NCBI GenBank assembly: GCA_945952575.1 | Contig: CAMFIY010000029.1 | Location: 1-14,836 of the forward strand | DNA: 14,836 nt | Reading direction: 5' to 3' | Origin: an uncultured Leucobacter sp. | GTDB taxonomy: Bacteria; Actinomycetota; Actinomycetes; Actinomycetales; Microbacteriaceae | In this document: piece by piece, positions 5,579-12,642 of the stretch | How the letters are laid out: every line of letters starts with the position of its first letter | How positions within the stretch are numbered: position 1 is the first letter of the stretch | Program-made: the position numbers and the translations under genes | The notes under the pieces: model-generated | Database searches by the model: none | Told to the model about the DNA's origin: nothing | What the model saw: only the letters and a program-made list of their open reading frames with translations

Positions 5579-7204
5579 ATGGGGCTCACCGTGTTCACCG
5601 GCGGCACCGTCGTCATCGAGGCGGGCCGCGAAGGAGCGGTCATCACGAGTCACGCCGTCGCGTTCGAGGGCGGGCGCGTCGCCGCCGTCGGGGCCGAGGC
5701 CGCAGCGCTCGCGTCCCGCGACGGGGCCGAAGTCGTCGACCTCGCGGGCGGCACGCTCGTGCCCGGGATCGGGGACGGCCATGCCCACCCGGTGCTCGGC
5801 GGGCTCGAGGCCGCCGGCCCGCGGGTGCGGGAGGCCTCCGACCTCGACGGCGTGATCGCGGCGGTCGGCGCCGGGCGGCGCGAGCATCCCGAGGCCGCCT
5901 GGATCGTCGGGGCCAGCTACGACGCGACCTTCGCCCCGGGCGGGCTGTTCGACGCCCACTGGCTGGACGCCGTCACCGGCGACACCCCGACCATCCTGCG
6001 AGCCTGGGACTACCACACCGCCTGGGTCAATTCCGCGGCGCTGGCCGCCGGCGGCATCACGGCGGAGACGCCCGATCCGGCGCTCGGCCGCATCGTGCGC
6101 CGAGCGGACGGCAGCCCGCTCGGCACGCTGCAGGAGGCCGCCGCCAACGACTTCATCGCCGAGACCGTCCCGCGATTCTCCCTCGAGGATCGCGTGGCGG
6201 CCATCGAGGCCGCCACGCGCGCCTACGCGGCGCAGGGCACGACCTGGGTGCAGGACGCCTGGGTGGATCCCGCCGACGTCGACACCTATCTGGCTGCGGC
6301 CGAGGCCGGGCGCCTGCACACGCGCGTCAATCTCGCCTTCCGGGCGGATCCGGCGCACTGGCGCGAGCAGGTCGCGGAGTTCTCCCGATTGCGCGCGGGG
6401 ATCCGGGAGCTCGGACATTCCCGGCTGAGTGCGGAGACCATCAAGTTCTTCGTCGACGGCGTCATCGAGAGCCACACCGCAGCGCTCACCGAGCCCTACG
6501 CCGACCGGCCGGATGATCGCGGCCTCCCGAACTGGGGCGCCGACGAGCTGACCGCGGCCGCACTCGCCTTCGACGCGGCCGGGTTCCAGCTCCACCTGCA
6601 CGCCATCGGCGACGCGGCGAATCGCATCGCGCTCGATGCGCTCGCGACCGCGACCGCGCAGAATCCGCCGCGCGAGCGGAATCACGTCGTCGCGCACGTC
6701 GCCATGCTCGCCCCGGGCGATGCCGAACGCTTCGCCGAACTGGGCGTGATCGCCAACTTCGAGCCCTACTGGGCCCAGTGCGACGCCGTGATGCGGGATC
6801 TCACGATCCCGCACATCGGGCACGACCGAGAGGGCTGGCAGTACCTGATCGGTTCCGTGCTGCGGGGCGGGGCCACGGTCTCCTTCGGCAGCGATTGGCC
6901 GGTCACGACCCAGGACTGGCGGCCGGCCTTCGCCACCGCGGTCACGCGGCACAGCCACCTCGAACCCGGCGCGGACGCCTGGCTCCCCGAGGAGCGGATC
7001 ACCGCCGGGGAGGCGCTCGCCGCCTACACGGTCGGCATCGCCCGCCAGGCCGGAGCGCAGGACCGCGGCACGCTGGCCGTGGGCATGGCCGCCGACGCGG
7101 CCTGGCTCAGCGCGGATCCGCTGACCGTCGACCCGAACACGATCCCGGGCATCGACGTCCGCGGCACGTGGATCGGCGGCGAGCGAGTCCACGGCACGAG
7201 CTGA
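5579..7204 (+). CDS. Metal-dependent amidohydrolase, YtcJ/NfdA-like (Amidohydro_3)
   Basis: This 541-residue cytosolic hydrolase has the amidohydrolase TIM-barrel pattern of the YtcJ / N-substituted formamide deformylase branch. Visible metal-site residues are the HxH of GIGDGHAHP (H68, H70), K289 in TIKFFVDGV (the position that is carboxylated in related enzymes), H341 in HLHAIGDAAN, H373 in VVAHVAML, and D439 in FGSDWPV. N- and C-terminal strands (VFTGGTVV; VRGTWIGGERVHG) form the small beta-sandwich domain. It has no signal peptide. The start ATG is preceded by AGAGGAG (5564-5570) at 8 nt. The substrate cannot be read; relatives act on N-substituted formamides or other amides. It converges on an APC permease that might import its substrate, but they are on opposite strands. 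Confidence 0.88.
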   Translation: MGLTVFTGGTVVIEAGREGAVITSHAVAFEGGRVAAVGAEAAALASRDGAEVVDLAGGTLVPGIGDGHAHPVLGGLEAAGPRVREASDLDGVIAAVGAGRREHPEAAWIVGASYDATFAPGGLFDAHWLDAVTGDTPTILRAWDYHTAWVNSAALAAGGITAETPDPALGRIVRRADGSPLGTLQEAAANDFIAETVPRFSLEDRVAAIEAATRAYAAQGTTWVQDAWVDPADVDTYLAAAEAGRLHTRVNLAFRADPAHWREQVAEFSRLRAGIRELGHSRLSAETIKFFVDGVIESHTAALTEPYADRPDDRGLPNWGADELTAAALAFDAAGFQLHLHAIGDAANRIALDALATATAQNPPRERNHVVAHVAMLAPGDAERFAELGVIANFEPYWAQCDAVMRDLTIPHIGHDREGWQYLIGSVLRGGATVSFGSDWPVTTQDWRPAFATAVTRHSHLEPGADAWLPEERITAGEALAAYTVGIARQAGAQDRGTLAVGMAADAAWLSADPLTVDPNTIPGIDVRGTWIGGERVHGTS

Positions 7205-7215
7205 TCCCGAACCGC

Positions 7216-7260
7216 GAACGACGAACGCCCGGGCCGCGAGGCGCCGGGCGTTCGTCGTTC
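7216..7260. terminator. Bidirectional terminator between amidohydrolase and permease
   Basis: GAACGACGAACGCCCGG (7216-7232) and CCGGGCGTTCGTCGTTC (7244-7260) are perfect 17-bp reverse complements around an 11-nt loop that can itself form GCC/GGC pairs. It sits 11 nt after the amidohydrolase stop and 13 nt after the permease stop on the other strand, so it can serve both. Confidence 0.85.
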
Positions 7261-7273
7261 CAGCCTCCGTGGC

Positions 7274-8659
7274 CTAGGAGACCTCGGTCATGTCGAGCTT
7301 GGGGGTCGGACGGGTGAAGAACCGCGTCACGATCAGCAGGATGACGAAACCGACCGCCAACCAGGACAGACCGATGACGAAGGTCATGGCCGAGAGGCTC
7401 GTCCACAGCCAGACGGTCAGCGCGAAGCCGACCAGCGGCAGCACCAGGTTGTTCAGCCAACCCCAGCCGTAGCGCTGCTTGCCCCGGATGTAGTAGTGCA
7501 CGAGCACCGACAGGTTCACGAACGAGAACGCGATGAGCGCGCCGAAGCTGATCATGTTCGACAGCGTCGCGAGGTCGATCACGATCGCGATGAGCGAGAC
7601 CACTGAGACGATGCAGGTCGCAACCACCGGGGTGCCGAAGCGCTTGTTCAGGTGCCCGAAGACCGACCGCGGGAGCACGCCGTCGCGCCCCATCGCGAAC
7701 AGGATGCGCGCAACGGACGCCTGCGAGGTCAGCGCCGATCCGGTCGCGCCGGCCACGTAGCCTGCGATGAAGAGCACCGCGAGCCAGTCCCCGATCACCG
7801 CGATCACCTCGGTGCTCGCCGTGTCCACGCTGTCGAAGGTGTTCGACGGGTGCACGAGGGTCGACACGTAGGCGAGGATGATGAAGACGATGCCGGCGGC
7901 GAGCGTCACGATCATGATCGCCCGCGGCACGTCCCGCTTCGCGTCCTTCGCCTCCTCCGACAGCGTCGAGACGGAGTCGAAGCCCAGGAACGACAGCGCC
8001 AGGATCGCGGCCCCGTTGAAGAGGGTCCCCGGCGAGCCGGCCGCCGCGCTTCCGTCTCCGATGAAGGGCAGGAGCAGGTTGACATGGGTGCCGAACGCCG
8101 TCGAGAGGCCGAGCGCGACGAAGATGATCACGAAGATCGTCTGCACCAGGATGATGACGAAGTTTGCGCGGGCCACCGAGATGATGCCGATGACGTTGAG
8201 CACCGTCACCAGGGCGATCGCGACGACGATCCACACCCAGTTCGGGATCGCCGGGAAGTACGCGTTCATGTAGAGACCGAGCACCAGGTAGTTGATCATC
8301 GGCAGGAACAGGTAGTCGAGCAGCAGCGCCCAGCCGACCAGGAACCCGACCGCACCGCCCATGCTCTGCTGGGTGTATACGTAGGCCGATCCCGAATAGG
8401 GCATCGCGACCGACATGCGCGCGTACGAGCGCGCGGTGAACAGCATCACGATGAGCGTGATGATGTACGCGTCCGCGACCCGTCCTCCGGTAAGCGAGGT
8501 GACGATGCCGTACGTCGTGAACACGGTGAGCGGCACCATGTAGACGAGGCCGAAGAGCACGAGCGACGGGGTGCCGAGGACGCGTTTGAAGCGGCCTTCG
8601 GTGACCTGCGCAGTCATCTCCGTCGCCGGAGGAAGTGATGAGGAGGGAATTTCAGACAT
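7274..8659 (-). CDS. APC-superfamily amino acid/polyamine permease
   Basis: This 461-residue protein has about 12 hydrophobic segments and a short hydrophilic N-terminus (about 25 residues). The APC signature is clear: the unwound first helix region (SLVLFGLVYMVPL, 32-44), PYSGSAYVYTQQSMG (87-101), and the hallmark FLGFDSVSTLSEEAKDAKRDVPRAI region (224-248). The layout is closest to amino acid or putrescine importers such as PuuP/YbeC, but substrate specificity is not readable. The start ATG is preceded by GGGAG (8666-8670) with 6 nt spacing, and a probable -10 TACTAT (8718-8713) gives a leader of about 47 nt. It is downstream of birA on the same strand, but has its own promoter. It converges with the amidohydrolase, with which a transport/catabolism partnership is possible but unproven. 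Confidence 0.92.
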   Translation of the reverse strand: MSEIPSSSLPPATEMTAQVTEGRFKRVLGTPSLVLFGLVYMVPLTVFTTYGIVTSLTGGRVADAYIITLIVMLFTARSYARMSVAMPYSGSAYVYTQQSMGGAVGFLVGWALLLDYLFLPMINYLVLGLYMNAYFPAIPNWVWIVVAIALVTVLNVIGIISVARANFVIILVQTIFVIIFVALGLSTAFGTHVNLLLPFIGDGSAAAGSPGTLFNGAAILALSFLGFDSVSTLSEEAKDAKRDVPRAIMIVTLAAGIVFIILAYVSTLVHPSNTFDSVDTASTEVIAVIGDWLAVLFIAGYVAGATGSALTSQASVARILFAMGRDGVLPRSVFGHLNKRFGTPVVATCIVSVVSLIAIVIDLATLSNMISFGALIAFSFVNLSVLVHYYIRGKQRYGWGWLNNLVLPLVGFALTVWLWTSLSAMTFVIGLSWLAVGFVILLIVTRFFTRPTPKLDMTEVS

Positions 8660-8689
8660 CGGCGTCTCCCTGGTTCTCTTTTCAGTTGT

Positions 8690-8702
8690 GCACGCCCCGT
8701 GC
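8690..8702. promoter_or_regulatory. Small inverted repeat in the permease leader, possible operator
   Basis: GCACG-CCC-CGTGC forms a short perfect stem covering the predicted transcription start of the permease gene (about 8706). It may bind a regulator; at 5 bp per arm in GC-rich DNA it could be chance. Confidence 0.25.
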
Positions 8703-8712
8703 GCGCAGCTTG

Positions 8713-8718
8713 ATAGTA
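8713..8718 (-). promoter_or_regulatory. Likely -10 box of the permease gene
   Basis: TACTAT on the minus strand, 53 nt upstream of the permease ATG, in the only AT-rich patch of the gap. The -35 region is not consensus, so an activator may be needed. Confidence 0.5.
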
Positions 8719-8772
8719 ACCCAGGATGGGGCTCGCACCGCGGATAGGCGTCGGCGCAGGCGTCCGGCGACT

Positions 8773-8790
8773 GCTGACGCGACCGTCAGC
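8773..8790. terminator. Hairpin downstream of birA, candidate terminator
   Basis: GCTGACG (8773-8779) and CGTCAGC (8784-8790) form a perfect 7-bp stem with a 4-nt loop. It overlaps the first repeat unit by its last bases and lies 66 nt beyond the birA stop on the minus strand. A further 9-bp inverted repeat, CGTCAGCGC (8854-8862) / GCGCTGACG (8881-8889), spans the birA stop. Confidence 0.4.
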
Positions 8791-8874
8791 GCAGGTGCTC
8801 GACGCGGCGCCGAGGCGACATCAGCGCAGGTGCTCGACGCGGCGCCGAGGCGACGTCAGCGCAGGTGCTCGACG
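8786..8874. repeat. 35-bp tandem direct repeat, 2.5 copies, derived from the birA 3' end
   Basis: Units at 8786-8820 and 8821-8855 are identical except for the last base (A versus G). A partial third copy of 19 bp (8856-8874) is the last codons and stop of birA. The two outer units therefore look like downstream duplications of the birA tail. There are no spacers, so it is not a CRISPR. Confidence 0.9.
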
Positions 8875-9725
8875 TCGGCCGCGCTGACGGTGAGCCGCCC
8901 GCCGGTGGGCAGGTCCACGACCAGGGCGCCGTCCTCGGCCAGGGAACTCGCCCGCCCGTCGACGACCTCTTCGCCCGACAGATGCACGCGCACCTCCGCG
9001 CCGAGGGTGAGCGAGTGCCGCAGCACCCGGACCCTCGCGGCCCCCGGGTCGACCCGCGCCAGCTCGACGAGGCGCAGCAGTTCGCCGGTCACCGCCTCGA
9101 GCACGCGATCCGCGAGATCCTCGCCCGCCGGATCCGCGAGGCTCCGGGCCCCGCCGACATCCGCCCCCGCGGCGAGCAGCGAGGTCGCGCGCTCGGTGGG
9201 CAGCTCCCAGTCCGGGATGAGGAGGTTCATCCCCATGCCGACGATGACCGCGGGCGGCCGGTTCGTGCCCGGAGCCGCAGACCCCCCGTCGACCGGGACC
9301 AACTCGCAGAGGATCCCGCAGAGCTTCCTGCCCGGGCGGCCGGCCTCGGCGTCGTCCTCGTCCCGCACGTGCACGTCGTTCGGCCACTTGGTGCCCACTC
9401 GGAGCCCGGCCCCGAAGCACGGCTGCAGCGCGCCGGTCACGGCGGATCCCGCCAGCAGCGGGATCCAGCTCGGGCCCAGGGATCCGGCCTCCGCGCCCAC
9501 ATCTCGCACCAGCACGGATGCCGCGATCGAGGTGTCGGGCGGCGTCACCCAGCCGCGCCCGAGCCGGCCGCGACCCGAGGTCTGATCCGACGTGGCGACG
9601 AGCGTGCCGTGCGGCACCGCGTCTCCCTCGCGCTCGACGAGCTCGCGCAGCGAGGCGTTCGTCGACGGAGAGGAGTCGAGCCATTCGACCCGGGGCAGCA
9701 GCGCGCGCGTTCGTTGCAATCTCAC
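8856..9725 (-). CDS. birA: Biotin--[acetyl-CoA-carboxylase] ligase (group I BirA)
   Basis: This 289-residue enzyme activates biotin with ATP and transfers it to the biotin-carrier lysine of acyl-CoA carboxylase alpha subunits. Motifs are the ATP/biotin loop GRGRLGRGW (51-59), TKWPNDV (112-118), catalytic lysine K134 in GRKLCGIL, VGMGMNL (162-168), and a C-terminal SH3-like domain (about 240-289). There is no N-terminal winged helix, so it is a catalytic-only ligase and not the biotin repressor. The start is GTG (9723-9725) with TAGGCT (9739-9734) 8 nt upstream and no ribosome site, consistent with a leaderless mRNA. It diverges from the accD operon, whose enzyme complex depends on biotinylation. 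Its 3' end has been tandemly duplicated downstream. Confidence 0.96.
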   Translation of the reverse strand: MRLQRTRALLPRVEWLDSSPSTNASLRELVEREGDAVPHGTLVATSDQTSGRGRLGRGWVTPPDTSIAASVLVRDVGAEAGSLGPSWIPLLAGSAVTGALQPCFGAGLRVGTKWPNDVHVRDEDDAEAGRPGRKLCGILCELVPVDGGSAAPGTNRPPAVIVGMGMNLLIPDWELPTERATSLLAAGADVGGARSLADPAGEDLADRVLEAVTGELLRLVELARVDPGAARVRVLRHSLTLGAEVRVHLSGEEVVDGRASSLAEDGALVVDLPTGGRLTVSAADVEHLR

Positions 9726-9733
9726 AACGCCTC

Positions 9734-9739
9734 AGCCTA
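9734..9739 (-). promoter_or_regulatory. Likely -10 box for leaderless birA
   Basis: TAGGCT on the minus strand, 8 nt before the GTG start. The same hexamer serves accD on the other strand. No consensus -35 is visible. Confidence 0.5.
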
Positions 9740-9782
9740 GTTCTTTATGGCTGGTCTACGACGATCCGCATGTCTCGCGCGC

Positions 9783-9788
9783 TAGGCT
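9783..9788 (+). promoter_or_regulatory. Likely -10 box for leaderless accD
   Basis: TAGGCT, 7 nt before the GTG at 9796. The expected -35 region (about 9760-9765) coincides with that expected for the divergent birA promoter (about 9757-9762), so the two may compete. Confidence 0.5.
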
Positions 9789-9795
9789 GGCATGC

Positions 9796-11406
9796 GTGAC
9801 CGCAGAGACCGCAGCATCTGGTGACGGGGCCGCCGCGCCCACGACAGCCGCAAAGATCACCGACCACCGCCGCAAGTATCAGGAGGCGGTGGGCGATCGC
9901 GATGCCGCGGCGGCGGCCAAGCAGCATCCCCGCGGCAAGATGACGGCGCGCGAGCGCATCGCCGCCCTCCTCGACCCGGGATCCTTCGTCGAGTTCGACA
10001 AGTACGTGCGGCACCGCAGCCACGGCTTCGGGATGGAGAGCAGCCGCCCCTTCGGCGACTCGGTCGTCACGGGATCCGGCACCGTCCACGGCCGCCAGGT
10101 CGTCGTCTACGCGCAGGACTTCACCACCTTCGGCGGCTCGCTCGGCGAGGTCGCCGGCGAGAAGATCGTGAAGGCGATGGAGTTCGCGCTCAAGATCGGC
10201 GCGCCGATCCTCGGCATCCTCGACTCGGGCGGAGCCCGGATCCAGGAGGGCGTGGTCTCGCTCTCCAACTACGCGAAGATCTTCCGCCGCAACACGATGA
10301 GCTCGGGCGTGATCCCGCAGATCTCGATCGTGATGGGGCCATCCGCGGGCGGAGCCGTCTACTCGCCGGCGCTGACCGACTTCGTGATCATGGTCGACAA
10401 GACCAGCCACATGTTCGTGACCGGCCCCGACGTGATCAAGACCGTCACGGGAGAGGACGTCGGCTTCGAGGAGCTGGGCGGCGCGCTCACCCACAACAAG
10501 ACGAGCGGCGTCTCGCACTATCTCGCGAACGACGAGCTCGACGCGCTCGACTACGCCCGCGCGCTGATCAGCTTCCTGCCGGACAACAATCTGGCCGAGG
10601 CCCCGGTCTACGACAGCGACACCGCGCTCGAGATCACCGACGCGGATCGCCGCCTCAACAGCGTCATCCCCGACAGCCCGAACCAGCCCTACGACATGAA
10701 GATCGTCATCGAGGCCATCCTCGACAGCGGCGACTTCCTCGAGGTGCAGCCGCTGTTCGCCCCCAACATGCTCATCGGCTTCGGCCGCGTCGAGGGCCGC
10801 ACCGTCGGCGTGATCGCGAACCAGCCGGCGCAGATGGCGGGCACCCTGAACATCGATGCGAGCGAGAAGGCCGCGCGGTTCGTGCGCTTCTGCGACGCGT
10901 TCTCGATCCCGATCCTGACCCTCGTCGACGTCCCCGGCTATCTGCCCGGCACCGACCAGGAGTTCCAGGGCGTGATCCGCCGCGGCGCGAAGCTGCTCTA
11001 CGCCTACGCCGAGGCCACCGTGCCGCTCGTCACGATCATCACGCGCAAGGCCTACGGCGGGGCCTACATCGTGATGGGATCGAAGCAGATGGGCGCCGAC
11101 TTCAACATCGCCTGGCCCACCGCCGAGATCGCCGTCATGGGCGGCGCGGGCGCCGTGAACATCCTCTACCGCAAGGAGCTGGCCGCCGCCGCCGAGCGCG
11201 GCGAGGACGTGGAGGCGCTGCGCGCCGAACTGACCGCGAAGTACACGGCCGACGTCACCTCCCCGTTCCTCGCGGCCGAGCGCGGCGAGCTCGACAATGT
11301 GCTGGAGCCCGCAGGCACTCGCCTCGCCGTCATCAAGGCGCTGCGCGGCCTGCGCGGCAAGCGCGAGGAGCTGCCGGCCAAGAAGCACGGCAACATCCCG
11401 CTCTGA
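9796..11406 (+). CDS. Acyl-CoA carboxylase carboxyltransferase (beta) subunit
   Basis: This 536-residue carboxyltransferase moves CO2 from carboxybiotin to acyl-CoA to make malonyl- or methylmalonyl-CoA for fatty acid synthesis. It has the two crotonase-like halves of the AccD5/PccB family: the acyl-CoA half with SGGARIQEG (144-152) and MGPSAGGAVYSPALTDF (180-196), and the biotin half with VDVPGYLPGTDQE (378-389) and RKAYGGAYIVMGSKQMGADF (417-436). Ile425 in GGAYIVMGSK sits where propionyl-specific enzymes carry Asp, suggesting that acetyl-CoA is accepted. I chose GTG 9796 because TAGGCT lies 7 nt upstream and similarity begins soon after; the frame is open further upstream, but that region is the birA promoter and 5' end. 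It leads an operon with accE and nudL; the biotinylated alpha subunit is elsewhere. Confidence 0.96.
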   Translation: MTAETAASGDGAAAPTTAAKITDHRRKYQEAVGDRDAAAAAKQHPRGKMTARERIAALLDPGSFVEFDKYVRHRSHGFGMESSRPFGDSVVTGSGTVHGRQVVVYAQDFTTFGGSLGEVAGEKIVKAMEFALKIGAPILGILDSGGARIQEGVVSLSNYAKIFRRNTMSSGVIPQISIVMGPSAGGAVYSPALTDFVIMVDKTSHMFVTGPDVIKTVTGEDVGFEELGGALTHNKTSGVSHYLANDELDALDYARALISFLPDNNLAEAPVYDSDTALEITDADRRLNSVIPDSPNQPYDMKIVIEAILDSGDFLEVQPLFAPNMLIGFGRVEGRTVGVIANQPAQMAGTLNIDASEKAARFVRFCDAFSIPILTLVDVPGYLPGTDQEFQGVIRRGAKLLYAYAEATVPLVTIITRKAYGGAYIVMGSKQMGADFNIAWPTAEIAVMGGAGAVNILYRKELAAAAERGEDVEALRAELTAKYTADVTSPFLAAERGELDNVLEPAGTRLAVIKALRGLRGKREELPAKKHGNIPL

Positions 11407-11422
11407 GGCAGGAGGTTTCGAC

Positions 11423-11890
11423 GTGAGCGAGCGAGAGGCGCCGGAGGAGACTCCGAGCAGCAGCACCCCGATCTTCGACGCCATGGCGGATCGCGGGATC
11501 CTCGATCCCGAGATCCTCGAGAGCGAGACCTCAGGCCTCGACGACGCCACGGAAGCCGAACCGGCCGAACCGATTCCGGTCGCGGCGGCGCCCGCCCCCG
11601 CCGAGCCGGACATCGAGAGCACCGCGGAGGTGCCCCCGGATGCGGCCGCGCGCGACGCCGCTCGGCGCGAATCCGCCGGACCCGTCGACGAGGTCCTGCA
11701 CGGAGCGGAGTTCCGCTTCATCACCCGAGGCGTGAGCGACGAGGAGCGTGCCGCCGTGATCGCGGTCCTCACTCAGGTCCGTGCCGACGAGACCAAGCGC
11801 GTTCGGCGGGTGGAGCGACGCGAGCACCAGCCGTGGGCCCGCTCGCAGCGGGTGCCGGAGGGGATCGGCGACCTGCTCGCCGAGGGCTGA
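11423..11890 (+). CDS. accE: Acyl-CoA carboxylase epsilon subunit with long acidic N-terminus
   Basis: This is a 155-residue protein. The C-terminal segment EFRFITRGVSDEERAAVIAVL (about 96-116), ending in QPWARSQR (136-143), matches the small actinobacterial epsilon subunit that joins alpha and beta subunits and raises their activity. The first 95 residues are acidic and rich in Ala, Pro and Glu, and so probably disordered. Epsilon subunits in Streptomyces are much shorter, while mycobacterial AccE5 also carries an N-terminal extension. The start is GTG with a strong AGGAGG (11410-11415) 7 nt upstream, 16 nt after the accD stop, so it is translated from the accD mRNA. It was identified by motif and by position; the sequence is divergent. 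Confidence 0.85.
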   Translation: MSEREAPEETPSSSTPIFDAMADRGILDPEILESETSGLDDATEAEPAEPIPVAAAPAPAEPDIESTAEVPPDAAARDAARRESAGPVDEVLHGAEFRFITRGVSDEERAAVIAVLTQVRADETKRVRRVERREHQPWARSQRVPEGIGDLLAEG

Positions 11891-11892
11891 GC

Positions 11893-12597
11893 ATGGAGCC
11901 GAGCGCGGCAGCGCCCACCCCGGCCTCCGCGCGAGCCCAGCTCGCCGCTGCCGTCGAGCACGGCTTCGGCATCGACTTCTCGCCTCAGGCCGAGCCGGGT
12001 GACACTCGACCGCGCCGGTCCGCCGTCCTGATCCTCTTCGGAGCGCTCGACGAGATCCCCGCGCGTCCGCCGCGGGGCGGCAGCGTGCCCCCTGAGCTCG
12101 ACGTGCTGCTCACGCGCCGCGCCGACACCATGCGGCACCACCCCGGCCAGATCGCCTTCCCCGGCGGCGGCGTCGAGCCCGGCGACGATGACCGGGCGGC
12201 GACCGCGCTGCGCGAGGCGCGGGAGGAGACCGGACTGGATCCGAGCGGCGTCGAGATCATCGGCGAGCTCCCGCAGCTGCACATCCCGGTGAGCAACAAT
12301 CTCGTCACCCCGGTGATCGGCTGGTGGCAGCGGCCCAGTCAGGTTGCCGCCGACCGCAGCGAGTCCGTCGAGGTGATGCGGGTGCCCGTCGCCGAGCTGC
12401 TGGATCCGGGCGCTCGCGGCACTTCGGTGCTGAGGCGCGGCCCGCGGACGTTCCGCGGAGCGGCCTTCGAACTCGACACCCGCTTCGGCGGCCACATCGT
12501 CTGGGGATTCACCGGAATGCTGCTGTCGAGCCTCTTCGAGGGAGTCGGCTGGGCCGAGGCGTGGGATCATGAGCGGGAGTTCAGACTGAAGCTGTAG
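11893..12597 (+). CDS. Nudix hydrolase, NudL-type CoA pyrophosphatase
   Basis: This 234-residue Nudix enzyme carries the CoA-pyrophosphatase signature LLTRRADTMRHHPGQIAFPGG (72-92), directly followed by a Nudix helix GVEPGDDDRAATALREAREETGL (93-115). The first Glu of the general Nudix box is Asp here, as in E. coli NudL. Such enzymes split CoA and acyl-CoA into phosphopantetheine derivatives and 3',5'-ADP using Mg or Mn. The ATG starts 2 nt after the accE stop, so coupling is likely. Placement in the acyl-CoA carboxylase operon suggests a role in turning over CoA or faulty acyl-CoA. The first 60 residues are less conserved. The symbol nudL would be a reasonable proposal, but no substrate is proven. 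Confidence 0.9.
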   Translation: MEPSAAAPTPASARAQLAAAVEHGFGIDFSPQAEPGDTRPRRSAVLILFGALDEIPARPPRGGSVPPELDVLLTRRADTMRHHPGQIAFPGGGVEPGDDDRAATALREAREETGLDPSGVEIIGELPQLHIPVSNNLVTPVIGWWQRPSQVAADRSESVEVMRVPVAELLDPGARGTSVLRRGPRTFRGAAFELDTRFGGHIVWGFTGMLLSSLFEGVGWAEAWDHEREFRLKL

Positions 12598-12642
12598 TCG
12601 GGCCGGGCCGCACGCGGGCGACCGACGAACGAGGGAGTGAGC

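Noticed and set aside
5512..5590. Short leader peptide starting near 5512 before the amidohydrolase
   Set aside because: The frame continues far into the amidohydrolase gene out of frame and has no peptide-like end; no attenuator structure was seen.
5507..7192. Long minus-strand open frame of 561 codons opposite the amidohydrolase
   Set aside because: It is a GC-driven shadow of a gene with intact metal-site motifs; its composition is Arg/Gly/Asp-rich without domains.
8786..8874. CRISPR array
   Set aside because: The units are directly adjacent with no spacers, and the third is coding sequence of birA.
9592..9795. Upstream extension of accD to an earlier in-frame start
   Set aside because: It would run through the birA 5' end and both promoters. 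The GTG at 9796 sits 7 nt after TAGGCT, and family similarity begins only after it.
9745..11772. Long minus-strand open frame of 675 codons opposite accD-accE
   Set aside because: It covers the carboxyltransferase gene on the other strand and its translation shows no motif; it is a shadow frame.
11893..12597. Inactive Nudix enzyme because the first Glu of the Nudix box is Asp
   Set aside because: From memory, E. coli NudL also has Asp here, and the REAREE core is intact, so activity is expected.
12637..12642. GTG start two codons upstream for the hypothetical gene
   Set aside because: The GTG overlaps the GAGGGAG ribosome site that correctly spaces the ATG at 12643.
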